Assembly (NCBI GenBank): GCA_001436895.1
Contig: JQAY01000004.1
Span: 124,284-187,183, forward strand
Length of the DNA stretch: 62,900 nt
From: Weissella confusa
Lineage (GTDB): Bacteria; Bacillota; Bacilli; Lactobacillales; Lactobacillaceae
Direction: 5' to 3'
Within the stretch, counting starts at the first letter, position 1; each line of letters opens with the position of its first letter. The position numbers and the translations under genes are program-made. The notes beneath the pieces were generated by a model that worked only from the letters and a program-made list of their open reading frames with translations, had not been told where the DNA came from and made no database searches. This document shows, one piece after another, positions 23,435 through 32,897 of the stretch.

Positions 23435-25255
23435 TTATTTACTTTCAGCAATGACGCGTAATACGTCAGCGCCATAACGTTCTGCTTTAGCTTCACCAAT
23501 TCCCGAAACGGCCATCAACTCCGCATCGTTAAGTGGTTGCTGTTTTGCCAATTCCACCAAAGTCCGGTCATTAAAAATAATGAACGGCGGAATTTCCGTG
23601 ACCCGTGCCAGCTCCAAACGCCACTTACGCAACGCTTCAAAGACATTCCGCTGTTGCTCGTCCAAGTCCTCACGCGTGCTTGGTGAACCCGCACGCACAC
23701 GATCGCCAATTGAGCGAATATCTTGACGCCGCATCACCTTGCGCTCACCCTTCAAAACAGCCATCGCATCAGGTGCCAATGTTAACCCGGCATATTGACC
23801 AGTCACACGCAGATAACCTTCCGCAATCAGATAATCAATTAGGCTAATAATATGAACGCGTGGCGTACCACGTAAAATACCAAACGTTGGTAATTGATCC
23901 AAATTCGCCCACGCAAAGTTATCAGGCACCTTACCACGCAGCGTTTCAGCTGTAACTGTCTTACCGAAGCCGTTTTCACCACCGCGTGACTTCAACATGC
24001 GGACAACGTGGCTCAACACTTTTTGAGCATCGGTTGTAATATCAACCGCTTCACGTGTGTCCAAGCAGTTTGAGCATCGACCGCAATCCGGTGTATCCTC
24101 ACCAAAATAACGAGTGATATAACGTTGCAAACACATTTGCGTCGCCCCGTAATTCGCCATCTCCTGCAACTTTACGCGCTGCAGGTTTTGATATTCCGGT
24201 GTTTGATTATCACTGTTATCAATAAAGAAACGTTGCGTCTGCAAATCAGCCGCGGCATATAGCAAAATCGCTTCAGATGGCAAACCATCACGACCCGCAC
24301 GGCCAATTTCCTGATAATACGCTTCAACTGAACCCGGAATACCATAGTGAATGACATACCGTACATTCGACTTGTTAATTCCCATACCAAACGCATTAGT
24401 CGCGACCACCACATCGGTACGATCATAGATGAAATCATCCTGAGCCTGCGCACGTTTTTCATCCGACATCCCCGCGTGATAACCAACTGCATTGATACCC
24501 GCAGCCGTTAGCGATTCAGTGAGTGCATCGACGGTTTTACGTGTCGGCGCGTAAATAATCCCCGATGCACCACGGTGCTCTTTGATATACGTCTTAATGA
24601 AGTCCTCTTTACCCTTTTTATTCAGGCCCTTTTCCATGCGAATAGTTAAGTTGTCACGTACCACACTCGTTCGGACAGTATGCTGAATATGAAGCATCTC
24701 TTCCAAGTCGGCCTGAACACGTTCTGTCGCCGTGGCCGTCAACGCCATCACACGTGGTGCTGACTCCAGATTATTAATCAAACCAACAGCGGCCAGATAA
24801 CTTGGTCGAAAATCATGACCCCATTGCGAAAGCACGTGCACTTCATCGATGACGACCAATGAAATCGGCAAGCGATTCAACAAGTTATACGTCCCTTCAC
24901 TACCGAGACGTTCTGGCGCCATGTACAGCAACTTCGCTTCTTCATTCAACAAGCTGTTCATTGCCGCCCGATACTCATCATCATTTTGTGTTGAATTCAA
25001 CGTTACGGCTGGCACACCAGCCTCGTGAAGCTCATCAACCTGATTTTTCATCAATGACAACAATGGTGAAATGACAATTGTAATGCCAGGCAACATCAAA
25101 GCTGGAATTTGGTAAGTTAGTGACTTTCCGCCACCCGTCGGCATAATTCCTAGTGTTCGTTCGCCGTTCATTACGGCATTAATGATTTCTTCTTGCCCAT
25201 CACGAAAGGACTCATAGCCAAACGTTTGTTTCAGGGTTTCTAGCGCTGTCGCCAC
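23435..25255 (-). CDS. recQ: ATP-dependent DNA helicase RecQ
   Basis: A 606-residue helicase with motif I MPTGGGKSLTYQIP (about residues 37-50), a Walker B of VVIDEVHVLSQWG (DEVH rather than the usual DEAH), helicase C-domain motif VI GRAGRDG, the RQC four-cysteine zinc site (CLQRY...CGRCSNC), and a C-terminal HRDC domain. It unwinds DNA in recombination and repair. The start is GTG, nine bases after AAAGGAGG. Confidence 0.95.
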   Translation of the reverse strand: MATALETLKQTFGYESFRDGQEEIINAVMNGERTLGIMPTGGGKSLTYQIPALMLPGITIVISPLLSLMKNQVDELHEAGVPAVTLNSTQNDDEYRAAMNSLLNEEAKLLYMAPERLGSEGTYNLLNRLPISLVVIDEVHVLSQWGHDFRPSYLAAVGLINNLESAPRVMALTATATERVQADLEEMLHIQHTVRTSVVRDNLTIRMEKGLNKKGKEDFIKTYIKEHRGASGIIYAPTRKTVDALTESLTAAGINAVGYHAGMSDEKRAQAQDDFIYDRTDVVVATNAFGMGINKSNVRYVIHYGIPGSVEAYYQEIGRAGRDGLPSEAILLYAAADLQTQRFFIDNSDNQTPEYQNLQRVKLQEMANYGATQMCLQRYITRYFGEDTPDCGRCSNCLDTREAVDITTDAQKVLSHVVRMLKSRGGENGFGKTVTAETLRGKVPDNFAWANLDQLPTFGILRGTPRVHIISLIDYLIAEGYLRVTGQYAGLTLAPDAMAVLKGERKVMRRQDIRSIGDRVRAGSPSTREDLDEQQRNVFEALRKWRLELARVTEIPPFIIFNDRTLVELAKQQPLNDAELMAVSGIGEAKAERYGADVLRVIAESK

Positions 25256-25337
25256 TCAGGTTGCCTCCTTTAAATCTCTTCGAAAACAAATTTCTCTATC
25301 TGCCATTATGGTCAGCTTTGCCCCACTTTGTAAAGCA

Positions 25338-25377
25338 GTAAAAAAGCACCCTAAGCAGATGCTTAAGATGCTTTATT
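25338..25377 (-). terminator. Terminator of mltG
   Basis: AAAGCATC-TT-AAGCA pairs with TGCTT-AG-GGTGCTTT on the minus strand, followed by six U. Confidence 0.75.
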
Positions 25378-25385
25378 GTATGTGA

Positions 25386-26564
25386 TTACTTTGATGATGA
25401 ATTTGATGAATTCTTCGCATCAGCTTCGCTTCCAACTGATTGGTTGGTTGCTTCCAAATCACCTGACTTGCCCAAGTGATCGTCATAATCCTTTGAGTAG
25501 TAAACCTTACCAGTCTTCAAGTTAGCCACGAAGTACAAGTAACCCTTATCACGGTCAGATGGGTTCAAAACCGCATCAACTGATTGTGATGATGGGTTGT
25601 TGAATGGACCAGGGCCGTAACCTGAGAACTTATACAAGTTGTATGGGTTGTCTGATTGTACATCTGAGTTAGACAAGTTCGTCTTGTTTGTGTCCAAGGC
25701 GTACTTTGTTGCAATATCTGATTGCAATGGCATGTTAATCGCCAAACGGTTTTCGAAGACACCCGCAATCGTCTTGCGACTTGCTTCGTCAATTCCCTCA
25801 CGCTCAACCAATGAAGCCAACGTCAAAACTTGGTGTACGGTCATGCCTGACTTCTTAATGGCGTCAAACTTATCCTTCATTTGCACGTAGTCTTGGTAGA
25901 CCATTTGGTTGATCAACTCGTTAACTGTCTTTGCTGTCTTCCAGTCGTAAGTTGCTGGGTACAAGTATCCCTCCAACTTGTAACGGATGTCACCAGCTTG
26001 TTGGCTATCCACTTCTGAATCAAGCAAGCCTGGGTAAGCTTCCTTCAAACGGTTGAAGAAGTCTTGGTCGTTAACGGCCTTCAAGAACTCATCCTTCGTG
26101 AAGTTAGTCTTCTCACCAACTTCAGTGGCAATGTTTTCAATCGTCTCACCTTCACGAACCGTAATCGTATCCTTACCGTTCAATGGGTAAGCAGCGCCAC
26201 CTTGACGCAATGACTTCACAATCGTCTTCACGTTATCAGCTGGGCTAAACAAGTAGTAACCTGCCTTCAAATCCGAAACATTGTTCACTGTCACATAATT
26301 CATGAAAGCACGTTCTGAACGCAAAACCTTTGCCTTGCTCAATTCAGATGCAATTTCTGATGCCGTAGCACCAGACTTAACTTGCACTTGAACTTCCTTC
26401 TTACTCTTAACATTTAATGCTGAATAATCCGTCTTATCCTTTTGGATGGTGTAGTATTGGTAACCACCAACACCCGCACCGATAAGTAGAATCACAATCA
26501 CAACCAACGAAATCCAAAGCCCTTTGCGTGACTTCTTACCGTTGATGCGGCTCAAATCTTCCAT
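25386..26564 (-). CDS. mltG: Endolytic peptidoglycan transglycosylase MltG
   Basis: A 392-residue protein with a basic N-terminus, one membrane helix (about residues 16-36), a LysM-like subdomain (about 55-150; VKSGATASEIASEL) and the YceG/MltG catalytic domain with Glu in LASLVEREG and LYPATYDW. It cuts nascent glycan strands near the membrane and sets their length. The C-terminus ends in a Ser/Asn-rich tail. It lies downstream of pheT, with terminators on both sides, so it has its own promoter. Confidence 0.95.
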   Translation of the reverse strand: MEDLSRINGKKSRKGLWISLVVIVILLIGAGVGGYQYYTIQKDKTDYSALNVKSKKEVQVQVKSGATASEIASELSKAKVLRSERAFMNYVTVNNVSDLKAGYYLFSPADNVKTIVKSLRQGGAAYPLNGKDTITVREGETIENIATEVGEKTNFTKDEFLKAVNDQDFFNRLKEAYPGLLDSEVDSQQAGDIRYKLEGYLYPATYDWKTAKTVNELINQMVYQDYVQMKDKFDAIKKSGMTVHQVLTLASLVEREGIDEASRKTIAGVFENRLAINMPLQSDIATKYALDTNKTNLSNSDVQSDNPYNLYKFSGYGPGPFNNPSSQSVDAVLNPSDRDKGYLYFVANLKTGKVYYSKDYDDHLGKSGDLEATNQSVGSEADAKNSSNSSSK

Positions 26565-26594
26565 TATTATCGTTCTCCTTAAAATGCAATGACA

Positions 26595-26647
26595 GCAAAA
26601 AAAGCCATCCGTTATTAGTTAGTATACCAGTAACGGATGGCTTTTAA
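26595..26647 (-). terminator. Terminator of pheST
   Basis: AAAAGCCATCCGTTA and TAACGGATGGCTTTT form a long stem on the minus strand, followed by T7. Confidence 0.85.
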
Positions 26648-26665
26648 ATATTTGATTGACAATTT

Positions 26666-29089
26666 TTAACGAATTTCGGCGTTAAATTGGTCAGCCAATG
26701 CAGCTGTAATGTTTTCAACGGCCGCGTTGATATCTTCATCAACCAACGTCTTTTCAACGTCAACGAATGTCAACGCGTAAGCCAATGACTTCTTGTCATC
26801 AGCCACGTTTTCACCCGTGTAAACGTCAAATAGTTCAACGTCGTGCAACAACTCACCACCGGCGGCAACGATTGCCCCGCGCAAATCAGCAGCTGGTACA
26901 TCGCGGTCAACCAAGATAGCCAAGTCACGCGCAACGGCTGGGAAGCGTGATACCACTTCGTAACCATCCTTCACCTTTGGCAAGTCGAAGATGGCATCCA
27001 AGTTCAACTCAAAGGCGTACGTTTCGTTAACCTTGTAGGCCTTGGCCGTCAATGGGTGTACTTGACCGATAAATCCGATCAACGTCTCACCAACGTAGAT
27101 GTCAGCCGTACGACCTGGGTGCATTTCAGCACGCGCAGTCGTTGGCACAAAGCGCACATCATCAGCCAAAGCGTAGTTGGCCAATAGGCGCTCGACAATG
27201 CCCTTCAAAGCGAAGAAGTCAGCCTTTTGTGCGCCTTCTGCCCAAGTACGTGGCAAAACGTTACCCGTAATCACACCAGCAACGTGCTCGATTTCAGCTG
27301 GCAATTGGTTGGCATCCCCGTTAGAAACGAAGACACGTCCTTGCTCATACAAAGCCACATCAGCTTGCTTACGAGCAACGTTGTAAGCAACATCATCAAG
27401 CAAACCAGTCAACAAGCTACCACGCGTTTGTTGGCGATCTTGTGACATTGGGTAGTCCAATTGGATTGGTTGCCCATCGTGCAATTGGAAGTTATTTGCC
27501 TTCTCAGGCGTCGTCAACACGTATGAGATTGCTTGGTTCAAGCCCAAGCCTTCCAAATCGTGGCGCGTTGCACGAATCAAAGCTTGCTTTGGTGTCAACT
27601 TACCTGGCGTCGTTTCACCAGTTGGCAACGTTGCTGGCAAGTTATCGTAACCGTACAAACGGGCAATTTCTTCAACCAAATCAGCTTCAATCGTGATGTC
27701 CCAACGACGAGCTGGTACAGTCACCGTGAATTCACCATCGTTCAACTCGTAGTCAAAGAACAGACGATCAAAGATAGCTGAGATTTCAGCATCCGTAATT
27801 TCCGTTCCCAAGACGTGGTTAACGTGGGCAGTCGTCACCTTAACAACTGGGGCTTCGTAATCAAAGTCTTGCGCAACCACACGACCTTCAGTCACATCAC
27901 CACCGGCGATTTCAGCAATCAAAGCTGCCGCGTGATCCAATGCCGTAAACGTATCTTCAACGTTCACACCACGTTCGAAACGCGTTGATGCTTCTGAGTG
28001 CAAGTTTTGGTCACGAGCAGCGTGGCGGATGGCCTTTGGCTCAAAGATGGCACCTTCCAAAACGATGTTCGTCGTCTTAGCAGCGACTTCAGTTGACTCA
28101 CCACCCATAACACCAGCGAACATCAAGGCTTCATCACCAGCGGCAATAACGATATCACCTTCTGATGCTTCACGCTCAACGCCGTCCAATGTCTTAATCT
28201 TTTCAGCAGGCTTAGCCGTACGAACTGCAATGTCCTTGCTTGGCAATGTATCCAAATCAAAGGCGTGCAATGGTTGACCGTACGTCAACAACATCAAGTT
28301 CGTCACGTCGACAACGTTAGAAATTGGACGGATTCCCATCGTCCACAAACGACGTTGCAACCACAATGGTGAATCCTTCACTTCAACATTCTTAACGACA
28401 CGCAAGGCGTACTTAGGCGCCAATTCAGCGGGTGCTGTAGCTGAAATCAAATCAGCCGTCTTCTCTGACGTCTCCGTCAATTCGAATGTTGGCAACGCAG
28501 GCTCTTCTGACAAGATAGCTGCAACTTCCCAAGCTGTTCCGTTCATTGAGAACAAGTCAGCACGGTTAGGCGTAATACCCGTTTCAAGTACGTCATCATC
28601 CATACCCAAAACATGCAAGGCATCCTCACCAGGCGTCAAGTCAGCGGCATCAACATCGTTAAAGACCCAGATACCTTCTTCAAAGTCCTTAGGCGCAACC
28701 TTGTCGTCAAAGCCAAGCTCTTGCAAAGCCGTCAACATACCGTTTGAGACTTCACCACGTAGCTTACCCTTCTTAATCTTTTGGCCACCGCCAACGATTG
28801 AGTTGTGCTTAGCCAAAATAACCGTTTGACCTTCAGCAACGTTTGGGGCACCCGTCACGATTTGGATAGGCTCGTCCTCACCAGCGTCCACTTGGGTAAT
28901 CACCATGTGGTCTGAATCTGGGTGAGGCACAACTGACAACACCTTAGCAATCACGATGTTCTTCATGTTTGCTTGTGGTTGGTATTGTCCTTCAATTTCA
29001 ACAGTCGTACGTGAAATCTTCTCGGCCAACTCGTTAGCTGGCAACTCGATTGGCAAATAATCACGCAACCAATTTACAGAAACCTTCAT
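26666..29089 (-). CDS. pheT: Phenylalanine--tRNA ligase beta subunit
   Basis: An 807-residue subunit of the alpha2beta2 synthetase. Domains in order: the B1/EMAP tRNA-binding fold (about residues 40-150, VVPHPDSDHMVITQVDAG), B3/B4 editing (about 210-400), B5 (ILGTEITDAEISAIFDRLFFDY near 405-475), the core pseudo-catalytic fold, and the C-terminal anticodon-binding FDX-ACB domain (SRFPAVARDLAILVD). It follows pheS by nine bases and shares the T-box. Confidence 0.97.
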   Translation of the reverse strand: MKVSVNWLRDYLPIELPANELAEKISRTTVEIEGQYQPQANMKNIVIAKVLSVVPHPDSDHMVITQVDAGEDEPIQIVTGAPNVAEGQTVILAKHNSIVGGGQKIKKGKLRGEVSNGMLTALQELGFDDKVAPKDFEEGIWVFNDVDAADLTPGEDALHVLGMDDDVLETGITPNRADLFSMNGTAWEVAAILSEEPALPTFELTETSEKTADLISATAPAELAPKYALRVVKNVEVKDSPLWLQRRLWTMGIRPISNVVDVTNLMLLTYGQPLHAFDLDTLPSKDIAVRTAKPAEKIKTLDGVEREASEGDIVIAAGDEALMFAGVMGGESTEVAAKTTNIVLEGAIFEPKAIRHAARDQNLHSEASTRFERGVNVEDTFTALDHAAALIAEIAGGDVTEGRVVAQDFDYEAPVVKVTTAHVNHVLGTEITDAEISAIFDRLFFDYELNDGEFTVTVPARRWDITIEADLVEEIARLYGYDNLPATLPTGETTPGKLTPKQALIRATRHDLEGLGLNQAISYVLTTPEKANNFQLHDGQPIQLDYPMSQDRQQTRGSLLTGLLDDVAYNVARKQADVALYEQGRVFVSNGDANQLPAEIEHVAGVITGNVLPRTWAEGAQKADFFALKGIVERLLANYALADDVRFVPTTARAEMHPGRTADIYVGETLIGFIGQVHPLTAKAYKVNETYAFELNLDAIFDLPKVKDGYEVVSRFPAVARDLAILVDRDVPAADLRGAIVAAGGELLHDVELFDVYTGENVADDKKSLAYALTFVDVEKTLVDEDINAAVENITAALADQFNAEIR

Positions 29090-29098
29090 TTTGTTTGC

Positions 29099-30139
29099 TT
29101 ATCCTTTCTGGTCAAATTGCGTCAAGAAACGCACATCATTTAAGTAGAAGTTACGGATATCTTCGACACCGTACTTCAACATTGCGAAACGGTCAGGTCC
29201 CAAGCCAAAGGCGAATCCGCCGTAAACTTCTGGGTCAACACCGGCCATACGCAAAACGTTAGGGTGCACCATACCAGCACCAAGCACTTCAATCCACTCG
29301 ATGTCTTCAGGGGCCATGTCTGGTGTCACAGCGTTCCATGACACGTCAACTTCAACTGAAGGCTCCGTGAATGGGAAATATGAAGGACGCAAACGAATTT
29401 CGTGGTCCTCACCAAACAACTTACGGGCAACCGCCAAAAGCGTTCCCTTCAAGTCACCCATCGTGATGTGCTTATCGATAACCAATCCTTCCATTTGGTG
29501 GAATTGGTGTGAGTGCGTCGCATCATCGGTGTCACGACGGTAAACACGACCTGGTGAAACCATCTTCAAAGGTCCGGCATTAAAGTCGTGTGACTCCAAT
29601 GTACGAGCTTGCACAGGAGACGTTTGCGTACGCATTAAGATTTCAGGTGTGATGTAGAACGTATCTTGCATATCACGGGCTGGGTGATCCTTTGGCAAGT
29701 TCATCATCTCAAAGTTGTACTTATCTTGCTCAACTTCAGGACCTTCAATGACTTGGTAACCCATGCCAAGGAATTGGTCTTCCAATGACTCAATGATTTG
29801 TTGCAACACGTGCGGTTGACCTTGTACAGTCGCACGACCTGGCAACGTGACGTCCAACGTTTCAGCTGCCAATTGGGCATTCAAAGCTGCCTCTTCCAAT
29901 GACGTTTGACGCGTCGCAATCGCCTCAGTCAAGGCGTCGCGCACCTCATTAGCTAAAGCACCTACAACTGGGCGCTCTTCTGGCGTCAAATCCTTCATAC
30001 CGCGCAACACTTCAGTCAAAGGTCCCTTTTTACCAAGCCAGTTAACACGCACTTGGTTCAAAGCCTTCAAGTCAGTCGTTGCTTCAATCTCGCCCAATGC
30101 TTGATCGCGCAATTGCGTGAGCTCGTCTTGTAAACTCAT
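29099..30139 (-). CDS. pheS: Phenylalanine--tRNA ligase alpha subunit
   Basis: A 346-residue catalytic subunit with an N-terminal coiled coil and class II motifs: [12 protein letters not shown] (motif 1 region), [24 protein letters not shown] (motif 2) and [18 protein letters not shown] (motif 3). The Ala that sets amino-acid selectivity lies in this last region (FAFGLG). It charges tRNA-Phe. It is first in the pheST operon, behind AAGGAGACAAACC and a T-box leader that senses uncharged tRNA-Phe. Confidence 0.97.
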   Translation of the reverse strand: MSLQDELTQLRDQALGEIEATTDLKALNQVRVNWLGKKGPLTEVLRGMKDLTPEERPVVGALANEVRDALTEAIATRQTSLEEAALNAQLAAETLDVTLPGRATVQGQPHVLQQIIESLEDQFLGMGYQVIEGPEVEQDKYNFEMMNLPKDHPARDMQDTFYITPEILMRTQTSPVQARTLESHDFNAGPLKMVSPGRVYRRDTDDATHSHQFHQMEGLVIDKHITMGDLKGTLLAVARKLFGEDHEIRLRPSYFPFTEPSVEVDVSWNAVTPDMAPEDIEWIEVLGAGMVHPNVLRMAGVDPEVYGGFAFGLGPDRFAMLKYGVEDIRNFYLNDVRFLTQFDQKG

Positions 30140-30164
30140 GGTTTGTCTCCTTAGAAAATAAAAT

Positions 30165-30405
30165 CAAAATAAAAAGTCCCTGCGACAAATAACTTGTCAC
30201 AGGGACGCTCATTAACGTGGTACCACCCTACTTTAGTCGTCACTTAAGACGACCCTCGGACATCCGTTAACGGGGATGAACCGCAAAGGCCTTGCAACCA
30301 ATGAACTCCTGACTGAAATTCAGTTTTAACGTCGATGGGATTTTCACCAGTGCCCACTCTCTAAAACGACATACCAACTTACTAGGTCATTCAAAGTTTC
30401 TTATA
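30165..30405 (-). ncRNA. T-box riboswitch (Phe) upstream of pheS
   Basis: On the minus strand the leader has a Stem I region with a TTC triplet in CTGAATTTCAG as likely specifier, then the T-box core AGGGTGGTACCACG (30216-30229), and a terminator GTCCCTG...CAGGGAC with U5 (30172-30206). The 5' part of the core can pair with the terminator arm to form the antiterminator. Uncharged tRNA-Phe binding would allow read-through into pheST. Confidence 0.92.
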
Positions 30406-30407
30406 TT

Positions 30408-30435
30408 ATTGTACAACATTATCAGTCATTCGCAA
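30408..30435 (-). promoter_or_regulatory. Promoter of the pheST T-box transcript
   Basis: TTGCGA (30430-30435) and TACAAT (30408-30413) on the minus strand are 16 bases apart. The start would fall near 30401, at the 5' end of the T-box. Confidence 0.65.
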
Positions 30436-30442
30436 CCGGTAT

Positions 30443-30482
30443 GCAAAAAACCAGCGAACGCGTTCCCCTTGTTCACTGGCTT
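30443..30482 (-). terminator. Terminator of the HxlR gene
   Basis: AAGCCAGTGAAC pairs with GTTCGCTGG (one G-U) on the minus strand, followed by TTTTTT. Confidence 0.7.
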
Positions 30483-30498
30483 AACAATTAATGCTTAA

Positions 30499-30831
30499 TT
30501 AGGCGTTCCAGTTGTCTGACCATTCGTGAATGGCAGCCATCATAGGACGCATTGACTCACCGCGATCAGTCAAAGCGTATTCAATCAATGATGAGTCTTC
30601 GTATGTACGACGCTCAACGATACCAGCTGCTTCCAATTCCTTCAAACGCTCAACCAAAACACGGTCTGAGCACTTCGTCACAGCTTGTGCCAAATCCTTG
30701 AAACGACGTGGGCCGTTGTTCAACAATACTTCGATGATCAATCCGTTCCACTTACGTCCCAAGATATCAAACGTTGCGATAAACTTGTCGCACAATGTGT
30801 TTGCTACTACTTCATGTGATGCTACTGCCAT
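30499..30831 (-). CDS. HxlR family winged-helix regulator
   Basis: A 110-residue regulator with the HxlR pattern FDILGRKWNGLIIEVLL, RRFKDLAQAV, RVLVERLKELEAAGIVERR and LTDRGESMRP. Cys14 stands at the position of the redox-active Cys14 of Bacillus HypR, and a second Cys is at residue 54 (HypR uses Cys49). A thiol-based redox response is therefore possible. It is divergent from the MFS transporter gene across 373 bases and may control it; that link is inferred. Confidence 0.9.
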   Translation of the reverse strand: MAVASHEVVANTLCDKFIATFDILGRKWNGLIIEVLLNNGPRRFKDLAQAVTKCSDRVLVERLKELEAAGIVERRTYEDSSLIEYALTDRGESMRPMMAAIHEWSDNWNA

Positions 30832-31204
30832 AATTACTGTCTCCTAATACTCTAGTTCTAATCGGAATTTTATTTACATTTTATAAGTGATTTAATTGTA
30901 ACGCTCTTCACAAATTAAGTCACGCTTCCATACTCGGAAAAAGGACAATCTGTGTTGCGAGCTAACGTTTTTTCTCACTTTTGATACTTACATTATAAAA
31001 CCAGAATTGTGATTTTTTTAAGAATAAACTCTGCACGAAATAAAGACAAAATATGCACGAGCCTTGATTTGAACAGGGTTAAACGTTTTAAACGGTGGCT
31101 GAATTGCCGTTTTTCAATACAAAAATTGTCCATCTAAAACGATTAACTATGAAGACTATTTTTTCGAGGTGTATACTAAAAAATAGTTTTTATTAGAAAG
31201 TTAG
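30832..31204. other. Divergent intergenic region between HxlR and MFS genes
   Basis: Non-coding and AT-rich. It holds the ribosome sites of both genes and a TTAAACGTTTTAA-like near-palindrome at 31080-31092 that could be an operator. No clear promoter pair could be fixed, and no RNA gene is seen. Confidence 0.4.
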
Positions 31205-32398
31205 GTGTTTATTACGTCTCAGAAATCAAATTCCCGTATCTTTAATGCAACGTTTATTCAGCTCTTCGTTATTCAAATTTTGAGCATGGTTACGTTCTAT
31301 AGTCTCTTTGTCATCATTGGACCATACACCGTGGCAACCTACCACGTTAGCAATGCCATGGCTGGTCTGTTGACTGGTATGACGATTATCGGTACAATGA
31401 TTGCGCGTTTTTCAGCTGGTATTTTAACCACCAAGTTCAGCGCACGCCAATTAACCATCATTAGTATGACAATTTTGGTACCTGTGCTGCTAGCCTATCA
31501 ACTCCAAGGCGGTTTGATTTATTTGCTTGTTGTGCGTTTTATTCAAGGATTGTCAGTCGGTATTACAGGTACTGTAACGAATACCGCTGTAATCAACGTC
31601 ATTCCAACTGAGCGACGTGCTGAAGGAATTGCCTACTTCTCTTTGGCAACTATCCTCGGTACAGCATTCGGACCTTTCTTGGCGTTGTTGATTACGCAAC
31701 ATGCTTCATATAGTACGCTATTCTGGCTTGAGTTCTTGACTGGACTTATTGCGTTAATTGCTTCCCTATTTGTTAAGTCAGACAAGGTTTACATTGAAAC
31801 GAAGCCGGTCGCTAAGCAAGCCAACCAACGTTTCGATATCCGTACTTTGATGGAACCACGCGTGCTACCAATCTCATTAACCCTCGGTTTTGTAACGATT
31901 GGCTACGCTGCCTTGCAAGCTGATCTGGATTTCTTTGCTAGTCAATTGCACTTGGTGACGTTCGCGTCATACTTCTTCTTGGTGTACGCGTTCGTTATCT
32001 TGCTTTCTCGTCCGCTCGTCGGGCGCTTGATGGATCGTAAGAATGAAAACTATGTCATTTACCCATCATTGGTTATTCTAGCAATCGGGTTGCTACTTCT
32101 AGCCACAATGGTAAACGGTTGGATGATGTTGTTAGCTGCCATCTTTATCGGTGTCGGTTTCGGTAATTTCCAATCTGCCGTGCAATCAACCACTTCACAA
32201 ATGATTCCAGCTGACCGTTTGACGCAAGCCACGGCAACTTATTTTATTGCTTACGAAGCGTCACTTGGTTTTGGTCCTTCAATTATTGGACTATTCGAGC
32301 CTTACCTTGGCTACCGTCATCTCTTTATGGTGATGGTTGCGATTACGGTAATCGGTTTGGTCGTCTATCACTTGGTACACGGTCGTCGTGTAAAATAA
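31205..32398 (+). CDS. MFS family efflux-type transporter
   Basis: A 397-residue membrane protein with 12 predicted helices and a central cytoplasmic loop near residues 195-215. It carries the MFS motif between helices 2 and 3 (MIARFSAGILTTKFSARQL) and between 8 and 9 (SRPLVGRLMDRKN). It looks like a drug/proton antiporter or related exporter; the substrate is unknown. The start is GTG 31205, after a weak AGAAAG site. It is divergent from the HxlR regulator and ends at a strong terminator. Confidence 0.88.
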   Translation: MFITSQKSNSRIFNATFIQLFVIQILSMVTFYSLFVIIGPYTVATYHVSNAMAGLLTGMTIIGTMIARFSAGILTTKFSARQLTIISMTILVPVLLAYQLQGGLIYLLVVRFIQGLSVGITGTVTNTAVINVIPTERRAEGIAYFSLATILGTAFGPFLALLITQHASYSTLFWLEFLTGLIALIASLFVKSDKVYIETKPVAKQANQRFDIRTLMEPRVLPISLTLGFVTIGYAALQADLDFFASQLHLVTFASYFFLVYAFVILLSRPLVGRLMDRKNENYVIYPSLVILAIGLLLLATMVNGWMMLLAAIFIGVGFGNFQSAVQSTTSQMIPADRLTQATATYFIAYEASLGFGPSIIGLFEPYLGYRHLFMVMVAITVIGLVVYHLVHGRRVK

Positions 32399-32407
32399 TG
32401 TCAAATT

Positions 32408-32459
32408 TAAAACGCCAATTAATCGGTTGCTGAAACCGGCTAATTGGCGTTTTTATCAC
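32408..32459 (+). terminator. Terminator of the MFS gene
   Basis: AAACGCCAATTA and TAATTGGCGTTT, with an inner CGGTT/AACCG stem, followed by TTTTTA. Confidence 0.8.
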
Positions 32460-32477
32460 AGCAGCTGTTGGTCTTAT

Positions 32478-32651
32478 CTATAAGATAATATTGTCTTCCC
32501 TCAACTCAGCGAGCAGTTCCGGGTTGACGTTTGGCACATCCTCATATGTCTTTATCCGCGACATATACGCGATGATTTTTAACGCAGATTCAATTGAAAA
32601 TTCGCAGTCTTGGATATACTGAATCAGCATCTGCTTAGCAGTTTGTCCCAT
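32478..32651 (-). CDS. Small hypothetical protein
   Basis: Fifty-seven residues starting MGQTAKQMLIQY behind GGGGGA, seven bases from the ATG. It is a helical acidic protein with a single Cys and no motif recognised. It is isolated between the MFS terminator and the first Mga-like gene, which points away from it. It could be a small stress or regulatory protein; function unknown. Confidence 0.55.
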   Translation of the reverse strand: MGQTAKQMLIQYIQDCEFSIESALKIIAYMSRIKTYEDVPNVNPELLAELREDNIIL

Positions 32652-32897
32652 TGCACTATCCCCCAAAGATTGTTCAATCTGTCATAGCATGGGTCTATCC
32701 TATCATCTTCAAAAAATGGCTGCGTCGCATTGATTACCTGAAAAGCAGCACAATTTGGTCCGCAATCTAGTGTCCGATTTTTACGTACAAAAACAAAACG
32801 ACCGCGTTTTCTTCAAAAAATCTTCAAAGCCAACCGATAATCTTTTATGTAACTTACTATAAGTTCACAAAGAGAGAAAGTATATCGGTAGACAACA

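Noticed and set aside
31080-31092. cre site upstream of the MFS gene
   Set aside because: The TTAAACGTTTTAA sequence lacks the TG and CA ends required by the cre consensus.
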